A DNA stretch of 64,000 nucleotides. Source: Gammaproteobacteria bacterium (GTDB lineage Bacteria; Pseudomonadota; Gammaproteobacteria; Pseudomonadales; Azotimanducaceae). Position numbers and translations under genes: made by a program. The stretch is from assembly GCA_002689445.1 (NCBI GenBank), contig NZGC01000077.1:58999-122998 (forward strand), read 5' to 3'. Every line of letters begins with the position of its first letter. The stretch's first letter is position 1. Shown here piece by piece: positions 32,552-41,208 of this stretch. The notes beneath the pieces were generated by a model, which was not told the origin of the DNA, did no database searches, and saw only the letters and a list, made by a program, of their open reading frames with translations.

Positions 32552-33771
32552 TACAAGGACCTGTAATCCAATCCCATGGCTGCCCTGACCTCGTCAAGGG
32601 TTTCTCGCGCTTGTGCTCGCGCCTTTTCACAGCCCTCAGCAATGATACTCCGCACCAATTCAGGGCTCTCTTCAAATTGCAGCGCGCGCTCTCGCATCGG
32701 TTGCTGCTCCTGCAAGATCGCTTCGATTAATGGCCCTTTGCAATCTAAGCAGCCGATTCCAGCGGTCGTACAGCCTTCTGTTATCCACCCCTGGGTGTCC
32801 GCATTCGAGTAAATTTTATGCAAATCAAAAACCGGACACTTGTTCGGATCGCCTGGATCTGTTCGCTTTACTCTGGCTGGATCAGTGGTCATGGTACGGA
32901 TCTTCTTAGAGACGGATTCTGGATCTTCACGCAGTGTGATGGTGTTGTTATAGCTTTTGGACATCTTCTGCCCATCCAAACCCGGCATCACAGGATTTTC
33001 AGTCAGTAGTGCTTGCGGTTCTGGCAAGATAATTTTTCCAGAGCCTTCGGCATAACCCAATAAGCGATCACGATCCCCCATCGATAAATTACCCTGGGTT
33101 GACACAATAGACTGAGCCCGCTCTAGGGCCTCCTCACTGCCTTGCTCTCGGTAACTTCTCCTCAGCTCTTGAAACAACTTAGCGGTTTTGCGTCCGAGTT
33201 TCTTCACCGCCTCTTCAGCAGCCCGCTCAAAACCTTCATCGCGCCCAAACAAATGATTAAACCGACGGGCGATTTCGCGAGTCATTTCAACATGCGGTAC
33301 TTGATCAGCACCGACAGGAACCCGCCCCGCTCGATACATGAGAATATCTGCGCTTTGTAAGACCGGATACCCCAGAAAACCATAGGTACTTAGATCTCGA
33401 TCTTTTTGCTTACTCACTTGATCCTTAAAGGTTGGCACCCGTTCGACCCAACTGAGTGGCGTAATCATAGATAGGAGTAAATGTAATTCCGCATGCTCGG
33501 GCACTTTCGATTGGATAAACAACGTGGTCGAACTTGGATTAACGCCAGCCGCCAGCCAATCAATGACCATTTGCCAGGTGTTCTCTTCAATCTGGCGAGT
33601 TTCCTCATAATGACTGGTCAACGCATGCCAATCGGCCACAAAAAAATAACTGTCATATTCCAATTGAAGTTTTACCCAATTCTTGAGCACGCCATGATAG
33701 TGGCCAAGATGCAAACGGCCCGTAGGTCGCATGCCGGATAACACTCTGGATTGAGATTCATTGAGACTCAA
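32551..33771 (-). CDS. trpS: Tryptophanyl-tRNA synthetase with four-cysteine motif
   Basis: A 406-residue class I synthetase. HIGH-type motif: GRLHLGHYHG; KMSKS motif: QKMSKSYNN. It is longer than E. coli TrpS (334) because of an insert of about 60 residues before the KMSKS region, rich in Glu and Arg, as in other proteobacterial long forms. Near the C-terminus four cysteines are spaced C312, C334, C341, C344; a similar pattern binds a [4Fe-4S] cluster in Thermotoga maritima TrpS. Cluster binding here is inference. First gene of trpS-scpA-scpB-rluB. Confidence 0.95.
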   Translation of the reverse strand: MSLNESQSRVLSGMRPTGRLHLGHYHGVLKNWVKLQLEYDSYFFVADWHALTSHYEETRQIEENTWQMVIDWLAAGVNPSSTTLFIQSKVPEHAELHLLLSMITPLSWVERVPTFKDQVSKQKDRDLSTYGFLGYPVLQSADILMYRAGRVPVGADQVPHVEMTREIARRFNHLFGRDEGFERAAEEAVKKLGRKTAKLFQELRRSYREQGSEEALERAQSIVSTQGNLSMGDRDRLLGYAEGSGKIILPEPQALLTENPVMPGLDGQKMSKSYNNTITLREDPESVSKKIRTMTTDPARVKRTDPGDPNKCPVFDLHKIYSNADTQGWITEGCTTAGIGCLDCKGPLIEAILQEQQPMRERALQFEESPELVRSIIAEGCEKARAQARETLDEVRAAMGLDYRSL

Positions 33772-34242
33772 ATCATTCCCTTATTTTAAACGCGTCAAAA
33801 CTAAAACCCATTACGCTCATCAACCTCAAGCTTACGTTTCCCCACCTCAGCATGCCGGGTCAGATCGTTTAACACCTGTCTACACCCTTTGTCCTACACC
33901 CTTGTCGGCTGTCGGCCGCCTACTACCAACTGGGTACGGCTAAGCCTCTACTGCTGACTGTCGACTTGTCCTTGCCGATCTCAGCCTCAGCAGGCGCTCG
34001 ACCCCTGCTCATTGGCCCGCGGCAAAGGCCCCATTTCCGGTGATTTTGATCCGTGTTTTTAACCTTTATGCGGTCAACCGTCTCTGTACCCATCGGCACT
34101 AGGCTGCAAGATAACGGCCGACGGCCGCACCACAATACCGGAATTTTAGCTGAGATTTCTTGCCGCGCTCGGTTGGTTGAGATCAGCGCTCCTACATACC
34201 CTTCCTCTCAATTATAACCGGCTGCTGGCCCAAAGTCGCCGA
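33772..34242. other. Intergenic region upstream of trpS
   Basis: About 470 bp between yciO (ending at 34243) and trpS, both minus. It should carry the trpS promoter. A near-exact direct repeat (CTACACCCTTTGTC then CTACACCCTTGTC) lies at about 33880-33906. A 70-codon minus-strand frame at 33923-34135 has no ribosome-binding site and no likeness to known proteins. In related genomes a PHP-domain gene (rnm) is often near yciO; none is here. Confidence 0.4.
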
Positions 34243-34866
34243 CTAAAGCCCAAACAGCGTCGGATCGCCTAAACCTCGTCGAATCACTTCAGGCGCTTGA
34301 TCGGTTAAATCAATCACGGTGGTCGGGTCTAAGCCGCCGTAACCGCCGTCAACAATAATGTCCACCTCATGCTCGAGGGATAATCGAATATCGGTAGGAT
34401 CATTCAAGGGATAGGGGTCGCCAGGCAAGGTGAGCGTGGTGCTAACGATCGGCGCACCAAAAACCTCGAGAATAGCCTTGATGATCTGGTGATCGGGAAC
34501 CCTCAAACCGATGGTGCGACGCTTGGGTTGGACGAGTCTTTTTGGCACCAATTTACTGGCTTCGAGCACAAAGGTAAAAGGTCCTGGGGTCGCCTGCTTG
34601 AGCAACCGGTAGGATGGATTGGGCACTTGGGCATAAGACCCCAAATCTGACAAATCGCGGCATAACAACGTAAACTCGTGTTGCTCCTGCAGCTTCCGAA
34701 TCCGACGAATTTTATCCATACCCCGTTTATTATCCAGACTGCATCCTAGGGCGTAACAAGCATCTGTTGGATACACAACAACCCCACCTTGACGAAGACA
34801 GGATGCCACCTGCTCTACCAACCTTTTTTGAGGGTTTTCTGAATGGATACTGAAATACTGCGCCAT
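34243..34866 (-). CDS. yciO: YciO, YrdC/Sua5-fold protein (threonylcarbamoyl-AMP synthase-like)
   Basis: A 207-residue YrdC-fold protein: GGVVVYPTDACYALGC near residue 30, KIRRIRKLQEQHEFTLLCRDLSD, TPGPFTFVLEA, KRRTIGLRVPDH and the C-terminal DPTTVIDLTDQAPEVIRRGLGD. The family binds ATP, bicarbonate and Thr; TsaC makes threonylcarbamoyl-AMP for tRNA t6A. The order of motifs and the start (MAQYFSIHSENPQKR) match YciO, whose own contribution to t6A is debated. The ATG at 34866 fits YciO better than a codon 11 residues upstream. Confidence 0.9.
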   Translation of the reverse strand: MAQYFSIHSENPQKRLVEQVASCLRQGGVVVYPTDACYALGCSLDNKRGMDKIRRIRKLQEQHEFTLLCRDLSDLGSYAQVPNPSYRLLKQATPGPFTFVLEASKLVPKRLVQPKRRTIGLRVPDHQIIKAILEVFGAPIVSTTLTLPGDPYPLNDPTDIRLSLEHEVDIIVDGGYGGLDPTTVIDLTDQAPEVIRRGLGDPTLFGL

Positions 34867-35030
34867 TGGTCCAATCTGACATAAAGCCTTTACGACCACA
34901 ACTGAAGTCGCAATTTATTATGCCCTCGCACTAAAAATCACACTTGATCAAGCGCACCCTCCTTTGACGGACCATCGGCAACCTGTTCGAATTGCGTTAT
35001 CATTATGAAATCCAAAGCCGTAGAGATACC

Positions 35031-35588
35031 ATGGAAAAAATTATTGAACTCGCCGTCCCAATTCTGTTTTTCGTGGTATGGGTAATCACTGGCGATATCT
35101 TTATCAGCACCCAAGTACTGATCGGGATGGTATGCCTTCAAGCCGCTTATGAGTACTGGCAGCATCGCCAGCTAAAAACGATGACAAAAGTGTTACTCGG
35201 TAGCGTCATCATTATGGGCGGGCTCACAGTGACCTTCCGCGATGAGACGTTTATTCTCTGGAAACCGACCATTATGAACTGGATATTTGCGCTAGTGTTG
35301 GCTGGCAGCCAAATCATCTTTCGTAAATCTATCTTAGGCGCTTTCTTAGGACGTCAACTACAACTGCCGTGGCAGGTCTGGTTTCGCTTGGGCTACGGCT
35401 GGGCACTGGGGTTCTTTCTAGCGGGTTGTCTCAACTTGGTGGTGGCTTACCAGTTCAGCCTAGATATCTGGATGAAGTACAAACTATTTGGCGGTTTCGC
35501 TATCACAACCATTTATATCATCCTTACTCTCATCTACCTCAACCGAATCGGAATGGCCGCTGGCTTAACCGAGGACCAATCGGAGTAA
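35031..35588 (+). CDS. yciB: Inner-membrane protein YciB (septation protein A family)
   Basis: A 185-residue protein with about five transmembrane helices. Typical family features: start MEKIIELAVPILFFVVW, the TQVLIGMVCLQAAYEYW helix, DETFILWKPTIMNWIFAL and the WFRLGYGWALGFFLAGCLNL segment. YciB is linked to envelope integrity and cell division in enterics. The ATG at 35031 is preferred to one 13 codons upstream because it gives the family's normal N-terminus. Followed four bases later by yciI. Confidence 0.94.
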   Translation: MEKIIELAVPILFFVVWVITGDIFISTQVLIGMVCLQAAYEYWQHRQLKTMTKVLLGSVIIMGGLTVTFRDETFILWKPTIMNWIFALVLAGSQIIFRKSILGAFLGRQLQLPWQVWFRLGYGWALGFFLAGCLNLVVAYQFSLDIWMKYKLFGGFAITTIYIILTLIYLNRIGMAAGLTEDQSE

Positions 35589-35592
35589 CCAG

Positions 35593-35892
35593 ATGCTCTA
35601 CATCATAATCGGTCGTGACAAAACCAACAGCCTCAGTGACCGCTTAGCGGTACGGCCGCTACACCTCCAGCGCATCGAAGCGCTTCTCAGTAGCGGTCGA
35701 TTAATCATCGGCGGCCCAATGCCCGCGATTGATAGCGACAACCCTGGCGAAGCTGGTTTTCTCGGTTCTGTCATCATCGCCGAATTCGAGTCACTTGAAG
35801 CTGCCACCGATTGGGCGAAAGCGGACCCCTACTACACGGAAGGCGTTTTTGAGTCGTTGGAGGTCCAGCCTTTCAAACAGGTGCTTCCATGA
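35593..35892 (+). CDS. yciI: YciI family protein
   Basis: A 99-residue ferredoxin-like-fold protein of the YciI family. Family hallmarks are RPLHLQRIEALLSSGRLIIGGP with the conserved His, and the ending AKADPYYTEGVFESLEVQPFKQVLP. Possibly an enzyme related to muconolactone isomerase; in most genomes function is unknown. Adjacent to yciB, a common pairing. It overlaps the next gene by four bases (ATGA). Confidence 0.92.
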   Translation: MLYIIIGRDKTNSLSDRLAVRPLHLQRIEALLSSGRLIIGGPMPAIDSDNPGEAGFLGSVIIAEFESLEAATDWAKADPYYTEGVFESLEVQPFKQVLP

Positions 35893-36596
35893 AGCAAATC
35901 CCCAGGCATTGGACCCGCCCCTTTGGGGTTATCCTGGTCGGCGTTTTGGGGCTGATCCCGACGAGCAATGCAGCGCCCGCCTACGTTCGGGATACTCTCT
36001 ATGTACCGCTGCGCGCGACCCCAGATTATGAATCTGACTTCGTCAGAAAGGCACTCGTCAGCGGCACCCAAGTTGAGACTTTGAGCGATAGAGCAGAAAA
36101 CGGTTATCGATGGGTACGATTCCAGGAGGCCAACGGCAACACCGTTGACGGCTATATCGAAGCACAATATTTGGTCAGCGAGCCCATCGCGAAAGATCAG
36201 TTACAAGGCGTTAAGACCGCCCTTGAAGCGGCCGAGCAAAGCAACAATTTACTGACGATCGAACTGAAAACTGCGCTAGACGCAAAAGTGCAGGCCAATG
36301 CCGCAGCGACATCATCAAGAGCTGCCTTGATGGAAACGCAGGCGAATTTGGAGCGCCTCCAGGCTTTATCCCGGGATGCTCAAATTACCGCAGAACAATT
36401 AACCAATACTAAAGAGAAAAATAGGCAACTTGCGGCTGATCTGGCCAAACTGCAAGCGGCACAAAGCCAACAACACGATGACGTCCATAAGCGGTGGTTT
36501 CTTACAGGCAGCGGCGTCGTATTTATCAGTTTACTCATCGGTTTTTGGGTCAGTCGCCGAATCTATCACCGAAGTCTATCTGGAGGTTGGTCTTAA
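35889..36596 (+). CDS. SH3-domain, coiled-coil, membrane-tail protein (YgiM-like, TIGR04211)
   Basis: A 235-residue protein with a signal peptide (residues 1-29, ending SNAA), a bacterial SH3 domain (about 33-98; VRDTLYVPLRATPDYESDF through YIEAQYLVSEP), a long coiled coil (about 105-200, rich in Ala, Gln, Leu) and a C-terminal transmembrane helix (about 205-225) with a short basic end. This layout matches the YgiM/TIGR04211 family, whose SH3 domain is thought to face the periplasm near the cell wall. Role unknown. Confidence 0.88.
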   Translation: MKQIPRHWTRPFGVILVGVLGLIPTSNAAPAYVRDTLYVPLRATPDYESDFVRKALVSGTQVETLSDRAENGYRWVRFQEANGNTVDGYIEAQYLVSEPIAKDQLQGVKTALEAAEQSNNLLTIELKTALDAKVQANAAATSSRAALMETQANLERLQALSRDAQITAEQLTNTKEKNRQLAADLAKLQAAQSQQHDDVHKRWFLTGSGVVFISLLIGFWVSRRIYHRSLSGGWS

Positions 36597-37351
36597 TGAC
36601 TGTGCTCAGCGTCAACCTAAACAAGATTGCCCTACTCCGCAACGCCCGAGATACCAGCATTCCTAGCGTTATCGAGGCGGCCAAAACCTGCATTGAGGCT
36701 GGGGCACAAGGCATTACTGTTCATCCGCGGCCAGATCAACGCCACATCCGAGTCTCGGACGTTTACGCGCTCAAAACTTTTCTCGACGACTACCCTGATA
36801 TTGAATTTAACATTGAGGGTAATCCGCTGGCAGGACCTGAGGCCAATGGCTATCCAGGCTTTATGTCCTTAATTGATGAAATCAGACCTCATCAATGCAC
36901 CCTTGTTCCAGACGACCCCCTACAATTGACCAGTGATCATGGCTGGGATATCCGTCAAAACCACAATGTCCTTGCTCCATTTATTCAAGAGTTGGCTCAT
37001 TGGTCTATCCGCTCAAGCGTTTTTCTTGATGCCGACCCCGATCAAGTGCCCGCAGCCGCGCAGCTGAATATCGCTCGACTCGAGCTTTATACTGGACCTT
37101 ATGCCGAGCATTTCGACTCGCCAAATGGCTCAGCCTGTTTAGACGCTTACGTCCAAACCGCTCAGCGAGCCAGCGAGTGCGGCATCGGCATCAACGCAGG
37201 TCATGATCTTAACCTGAACAATTTACCGATGCTCGTTAAAGCACTTCCGCAACTTGAAGAAGTCTCTATTGGTCATGCGCTCATTGCCGACGCGCTCTGG
37301 GTTGGACTGGGAAAGACCGTCCAACAGTATTGCCAAGCGATCCAACGATAG
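36596..37351 (+). CDS. pdxJ: Pyridoxine 5'-phosphate synthase, Bacteroidetes-like type
   Basis: A 251-residue barrel enzyme that condenses aminoacetone phosphate with deoxyxylulose 5-phosphate to make pyridoxine 5'-phosphate. Motifs: LSVNLNKIALLRNAR, AGAQGITVHPRPDQRHIR with catalytic Glu/His region, EFNIEGNP, HQCTLVPD, LELYTGPYA, and GINAGHDLNLNNL with VSIGHALIADALWVGL. The EFNIEGNP form and the overall wording resemble Bacteroidetes PdxJ more than E. coli PdxJ, where NFEMA stands at that place. Usually pdxJ follows recO in proteobacteria; here it is elsewhere, overlapping the previous stop (TAATG) with GGAGG upstream. Confidence 0.93.
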   Translation: MTVLSVNLNKIALLRNARDTSIPSVIEAAKTCIEAGAQGITVHPRPDQRHIRVSDVYALKTFLDDYPDIEFNIEGNPLAGPEANGYPGFMSLIDEIRPHQCTLVPDDPLQLTSDHGWDIRQNHNVLAPFIQELAHWSIRSSVFLDADPDQVPAAAQLNIARLELYTGPYAEHFDSPNGSACLDAYVQTAQRASECGIGINAGHDLNLNNLPMLVKALPQLEEVSIGHALIADALWVGLGKTVQQYCQAIQR

Positions 37352-37419
37352 ATCGGGCTTTAACGCACAGGCCTTAACCAGTATCATCTACGGCCTCAAT
37401 TCAACAGCTTAAGGTTATT

Positions 37420-37863
37420 ATGTTCTCCAAATTACTGATCACCCTCATGTTCACTGCGCTCACCTCTTTGGCGCTTGGGTATCTCGATCACCAACAACTG
37501 TCGCTCCCTGTCAGCTCAAACGATTGGCTTGGCTTTGCTGTTCTGTTCGGCGGAATGTTATGTGCTGTGCTTTTGACTTCACAAAATGCTGTGTCAGCCG
37601 CCGCCAACGCTGAGGACGATGAAGAAGACGAGGAAGCGGAATATGACAGCGATGATTTTGAAGAAGGCTCGGTTAAGTGGTTTAACACCAAAAAAGGTTA
37701 TGGATTTATTACTCGAGACCAAGGTGATGACATTTTCGTGCATTTCCGCAACATTAAAGGCCAGGGGCGAAGGAGCCTTAACGATGGACAGCGCGTAACC
37801 TACGTAGTCATCGAGGGCGACAAAGGTCTCCAAGCCGATCACGTTAGCCCCTTAGAATCCTGA
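37420..37863 (+). CDS. Membrane-anchored cold-shock domain protein
   Basis: A 147-residue protein. Two hydrophobic helices (about residues 3-22 and 36-57) are followed by an acidic linker (about 68-82, AEDDEEDEEAEYDSDD) and a complete cold-shock domain (about 83-145). The RNA-binding motifs are KGYGFITRD and DIFVHF. Free cold-shock proteins are about 70 residues; here the domain is tethered to the inner membrane, facing the cytoplasm. Similar membrane-tethered members occur in other gammaproteobacteria. Role: probably binding nascent mRNA at the membrane; this is inference. Confidence 0.9.
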   Translation: MFSKLLITLMFTALTSLALGYLDHQQLSLPVSSNDWLGFAVLFGGMLCAVLLTSQNAVSAAANAEDDEEDEEAEYDSDDFEEGSVKWFNTKKGYGFITRDQGDDIFVHFRNIKGQGRRSLNDGQRVTYVVIEGDKGLQADHVSPLES

Positions 37864-37869
37864 GCCGGT

Positions 37870-38298
37870 ATGGCAGATGTTTACCTTCTGGGACAAGCTG
37901 ATGATCTCGCGACGCTGACTCCCGAGGATTCTCCCGACACCGTTGCCCTTTGCTTACAAACGGGTCCTCTAGATCAAGAGGCCCGATTACCGCTCTATGC
38001 TTTGATGCACGGCCTTGTGCTCGACGATGCGAAAAGTTTTGAGTACTTAGATCGTGCACTGTCTGAGGAAGGTCCCTATCTCATGGGCGTTGATGATCGC
38101 TTTCCTGACCTGCTAGCCGGACTTGAAGAATCAGAGCTTGAGGCGACGGTTGATCACTGGCACGCCTGCGCCGCCGTCGAGGCGCTAGCGATAGACAAAG
38201 ATGATCTCACCAAATTCTTATTTGAACTCGCTAATCTCTGCAAAATTCGCGACCAAAACCCCGAACTTGACTTGTATCTTTTCTGCGAAGGCTACTGA
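37870..38298 (+). CDS. Uncharacterised acidic protein
   Basis: A 142-residue acidic protein I do not recognise. It is rich in Asp, Glu and Leu, without signal peptide or membrane helix, and probably helical. It sits six bases after the cold-shock gene, and its stop overlaps the yciH start (TGATG), so it appears to be part of the same operon. The ATG at 37870 is the only good start. It is placed between two RNA-binding proteins, which hints at translation or RNA, but nothing in the sequence proves that. Confidence 0.7.
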   Translation: MADVYLLGQADDLATLTPEDSPDTVALCLQTGPLDQEARLPLYALMHGLVLDDAKSFEYLDRALSEEGPYLMGVDDRFPDLLAGLEESELEATVDHWHACAAVEALAIDKDDLTKFLFELANLCKIRDQNPELDLYLFCEGY

Positions 38299-38633
38299 TG
38301 CCTGTCTATTCTACCGATCGTGGCCGACTCTGCCCCTCCTGCCATAGCGCGATCACGCAATGCCATTGTGCCGACCTTCCCTTGTCCGCCGATGGCTCAG
38401 CTGTGCGAGTTCATCGCGAGGTCAAGGGCAGGAATGGCAAACCCGTGTCGATCATCCGAGGGCTTTCACTGAACAAAAGTGAACTCAAACGGCTATGCCA
38501 AACCCTAAAAAAGGGTTGTGGCGTCGGTGGCAGCGTGATCGAAGGCAACATTCTCATTCAAGGTGATCACCGGGATAAAATTATCAGTCTGCTGGCTGCT
38601 GCAGACATTCCGGCAAAACTGGGCGGCGGTTAA
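38298..38633 (+). CDS. yciH: Translation initiation factor Sui1 family (YciH)
   Basis: A 111-residue eIF1/SUI1-fold protein. A short N-terminal zinc-ribbon-like segment (CPSCHSAITQCHC, residues 12-24) precedes the SUI1 domain: VKGRNGKPVSIIRGL, KKGCGVGGSVIEGNILIQGDHRDKI. E. coli YciH binds the 30S subunit and discriminates initiator complexes. It overlaps the preceding and abuts the following gene. Confidence 0.93.
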   Translation: MPVYSTDRGRLCPSCHSAITQCHCADLPLSADGSAVRVHREVKGRNGKPVSIIRGLSLNKSELKRLCQTLKKGCGVGGSVIEGNILIQGDHRDKIISLLAAADIPAKLGGG

Positions 38634-39476
38634 ATGGCTCACTTGATCGCACCGATAGAATTAATGTCGATGCTTGAGGACCCAGGCGTTGTCGTTTTTG
38701 ATTGCCGGTTCGATTTACAGCAGCCGGAAGCCGGTTCTGAACTGTTTGCTGAGAGCCACCTACCCAAGGCGCAATACCTCGATTTGAATCGACACTTGAG
38801 TAGCGACCCTATACCTGGCGTTACTGGCAGGCATCCTTTACCCGACCCCCTGGTTCTGCGCCAAACCTTGGGTCAGTTGGGCGTCGGCACTGACTCATCC
38901 GTGGTCGCCTACGATCAAGGGACGGGCGCCTACGCCAGCAGACTCTGGTGGTTACTGCGCTGGCTTGGCCACCCCAAGGTTCAAGTGCTCAATGGAGGCT
39001 ACGCTGCATGGTGTGATGCGAAGGGCCCTTTGACTCAAACCGTTGACGACTTTCAGCCTCAAACACTACCCGAGCGTCCAGCACTGACGCGACAGGTTGC
39101 AGCAGATGAACTCAACCCACTTCAGCCCCAGCGAAAGCTCATCGATGTCAGGGATCCGGTCCGCTTTCGGGGCGAGCAGGAACCGATTGACCTCGTCGCA
39201 GGTCACATACCCAGCGCCCATAATTTACCTTTTCTTGAGAACCTTTCAGGCGATCGATTTAAGTCAAAGACTTCGCTATTGACCATGTTTCAACAACGAG
39301 GCCTGCAGCTGCAAGATGATGTGGTGTGCTATTGCGGATCGGGTGTCACTGCCACTCAAATGATTCTGGCGCTGCTTGAGGCCGGTTTTAATGAGCCAGC
39401 CCTTTACCCAGGTTCTTGGAGCGAGTGGATTACGCATCCCGATCGCCCGATTGCACTTGGGGCCGAACATCACTAA
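38634..39476 (+). CDS. sseA: 3-mercaptopyruvate / thiosulfate sulfurtransferase
   Basis: A 280-residue protein with two rhodanese domains. The N-terminal one (residues about 1-130) is inactive and structural; the C-terminal one carries the active Cys in CYCGSGVTATQMILAL. CGSGVTA is the loop of mercaptopyruvate sulfurtransferases; classical rhodaneses have CRKGVT. It transfers sulfane sulfur to thiols or cyanide. It follows yciH directly, and its end overlaps mnmC. Confidence 0.9.
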   Translation: MAHLIAPIELMSMLEDPGVVVFDCRFDLQQPEAGSELFAESHLPKAQYLDLNRHLSSDPIPGVTGRHPLPDPLVLRQTLGQLGVGTDSSVVAYDQGTGAYASRLWWLLRWLGHPKVQVLNGGYAAWCDAKGPLTQTVDDFQPQTLPERPALTRQVAADELNPLQPQRKLIDVRDPVRFRGEQEPIDLVAGHIPSAHNLPFLENLSGDRFKSKTSLLTMFQQRGLQLQDDVVCYCGSGVTATQMILALLEAGFNEPALYPGSWSEWITHPDRPIALGAEHH

Positions 39477-41208
39477 GTCCTACCGAGCCAATCCCCCTGC
39501 GCTTCGTTGGCAAGGCGGTTTACCCTTTTCGGACGAACACCAAGACAGCTACTGGGGACATGGGGACCCAAGCTTAGAGAAGCGTTTCGTGTTTCCCAAG
39601 CAGCATCATTTAGCCGAGCGCGGCAACGCCTGCGATTTTTTTGTCATCTTAGAATTGGGATTCGGTTTTGGTCACAATTTGTTGCAGACAGTGGCTGAAT
39701 GGCAAGCCACCCAATCGTCGGCCCAATTGCACTACATAGCGATCGAACGCGCACCCCCCTCTCGGCATGATTTCGAGAAGCTCCATGCCGCATTGAGCAT
39801 TCCGGGTGGGCAACGCTTAATCTCAGTGTATCCGCCAAATTTAGAGGGCTGGTACACCGTCTGGTTCAGCCCACAAGTTCGCCTTACCTTGATCTTTGAA
39901 GACGCGATGACCGCATTGCCTCGGCTTGACGCTCGGGTAGATGCTTTTTACTTGGACGGCTTTAAACCCAGTCACAATCCAGAGTTATTTAATCCTTTTA
40001 TCTTTAGTGCCCTTCGCAATCACGCCCAGCCTGGCGCAACGATCAGCAGCTACTCCGTGGCAGGTATCGTCAAGCAAGGCCTGCGCGCCTGTGGTTTTCA
40101 GGTAGAAAAAAGGCCGGGGTATGGGCAAAAGCGCGAACTGCTCTATGCCGCTGATCCCCGACCATGGCAAGGTCAGCGATTACATCGCCCGACCATTCAA
40201 ATTTTGGGCGGCGGCGTCGCTGGGCAGAGCTTACAGGCGAGCCTTCATCGATTCGGCATTGCCCCAATTGTCGTTGTTGACCCCAGCCACGTCGGAGCTT
40301 CACGGCAACCAGTAATGAACGTCTACCCTCAGTTATCTAGTGTAAGAAACGCAACCTCTGAGCTGGCCATTGCCGCCAATTACTTTGCTTTACACCATCT
40401 TGAGCCGCTTGAGCCAACCTCCTTGATCTGGCAAAGCCAGAATACTCAACAACAATCGAAAATGGCAAAACTCTGTGAGCAGCTGACAACCGACTACCTT
40501 GAGGGTGCCAAAGATCGTTATTTCTACCACCACGCGGGGCTATGGCGCCCGAATTTATTGGCAACGGAACTTCAAACTCGAATATCGGCTTTCAGTGCTA
40601 CGGACGGACGGCTGAATATGCTCGACCTCAAAGGCCAAATCATTGCTGCCGCAGAAGTCACCCTATTGGCCACGGGCGCAGCTGCACCCTTACTGCACAC
40701 GATTCCTCTTAAGAAGATACTGGGACAGAGTCTCACCATCCGAACTGCTGAAATGGTTGCCACCCCGTTAATCGGAGAGATAACCTTGATTCCCCTCGCC
40801 GAGAAGATCTACCTGTTAGGCAGCACCTATGAACCGGAAGGCGGCCCGATAAGTTCGGTAGGCGACGCCACAAAACAACTACTCAATCGATTTACAACCC
40901 TGACAAGGCAGGCAAAGCCGGAGGTCCTAGCGGTCCATCAGGGGACCCGGGTGGCTTTGCGCGATAGGATTCCAGTCAGCGGTCCCATTTCAATCAACGA
41001 CTTGAGATCGTTTCGGAAGGATTTGAGCAATACTCAATTGGCGCCGCTACAGCCGAACCATTTGATGGTGCTCACGGGATTGGCTTCTCACGGCGCGACC
41101 CTTGCTCCGCTCATGGCGGAAGCACAGGTCAGCACCCTTGTTGGGACGCCCTCAGTTTTACCCAAGGATCACACCCAACTCCTCAATCCAAGGCGTCTAT
41201 TGGGGTAG
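39391..41208 (+). CDS. mnmC: Bifunctional tRNA 5-methylaminomethyl-2-thiouridine enzyme
   Basis: A 605-residue enzyme. The N-terminal half is the SAM-dependent methyltransferase (MnmC2, about residues 40-260: ELGFGFGHNLLQTV, FYLDGFKPSHNPELF) and the C-terminal half is the FAD oxidase (MnmC1, IQILGGGVAGQSLQASL, ending with GLASHGATLAPLMAE). It finishes the mnm5s2U modification at tRNA wobble position 34. The start is uncertain: ATG at 39391 has GAGG about nine bases upstream but overlaps sseA by 86 bases; TTG at 39457 would give a shorter N-terminus. It converges on serA with a 12-base overlap. Confidence 0.93.
   Translation: MSQPFTQVLGASGLRIPIARLHLGPNITKSYRANPPALRWQGGLPFSDEHQDSYWGHGDPSLEKRFVFPKQHHLAERGNACDFFVILELGFGFGHNLLQTVAEWQATQSSAQLHYIAIERAPPSRHDFEKLHAALSIPGGQRLISVYPPNLEGWYTVWFSPQVRLTLIFEDAMTALPRLDARVDAFYLDGFKPSHNPELFNPFIFSALRNHAQPGATISSYSVAGIVKQGLRACGFQVEKRPGYGQKRELLYAADPRPWQGQRLHRPTIQILGGGVAGQSLQASLHRFGIAPIVVVDPSHVGASRQPVMNVYPQLSSVRNATSELAIAANYFALHHLEPLEPTSLIWQSQNTQQQSKMAKLCEQLTTDYLEGAKDRYFYHHAGLWRPNLLATELQTRISAFSATDGRLNMLDLKGQIIAAAEVTLLATGAAAPLLHTIPLKKILGQSLTIRTAEMVATPLIGEITLIPLAEKIYLLGSTYEPEGGPISSVGDATKQLLNRFTTLTRQAKPEVLAVHQGTRVALRDRIPVSGPISINDLRSFRKDLSNTQLAPLQPNHLMVLTGLASHGATLAPLMAEAQVSTLVGTPSVLPKDHTQLLNPRRLLG

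Noticed and set aside
33923..34135. 70-codon minus-strand frame upstream of trpS
   Set aside because: No start signal, basic and Arg-rich composition as from a shadow of GC-biased DNA.
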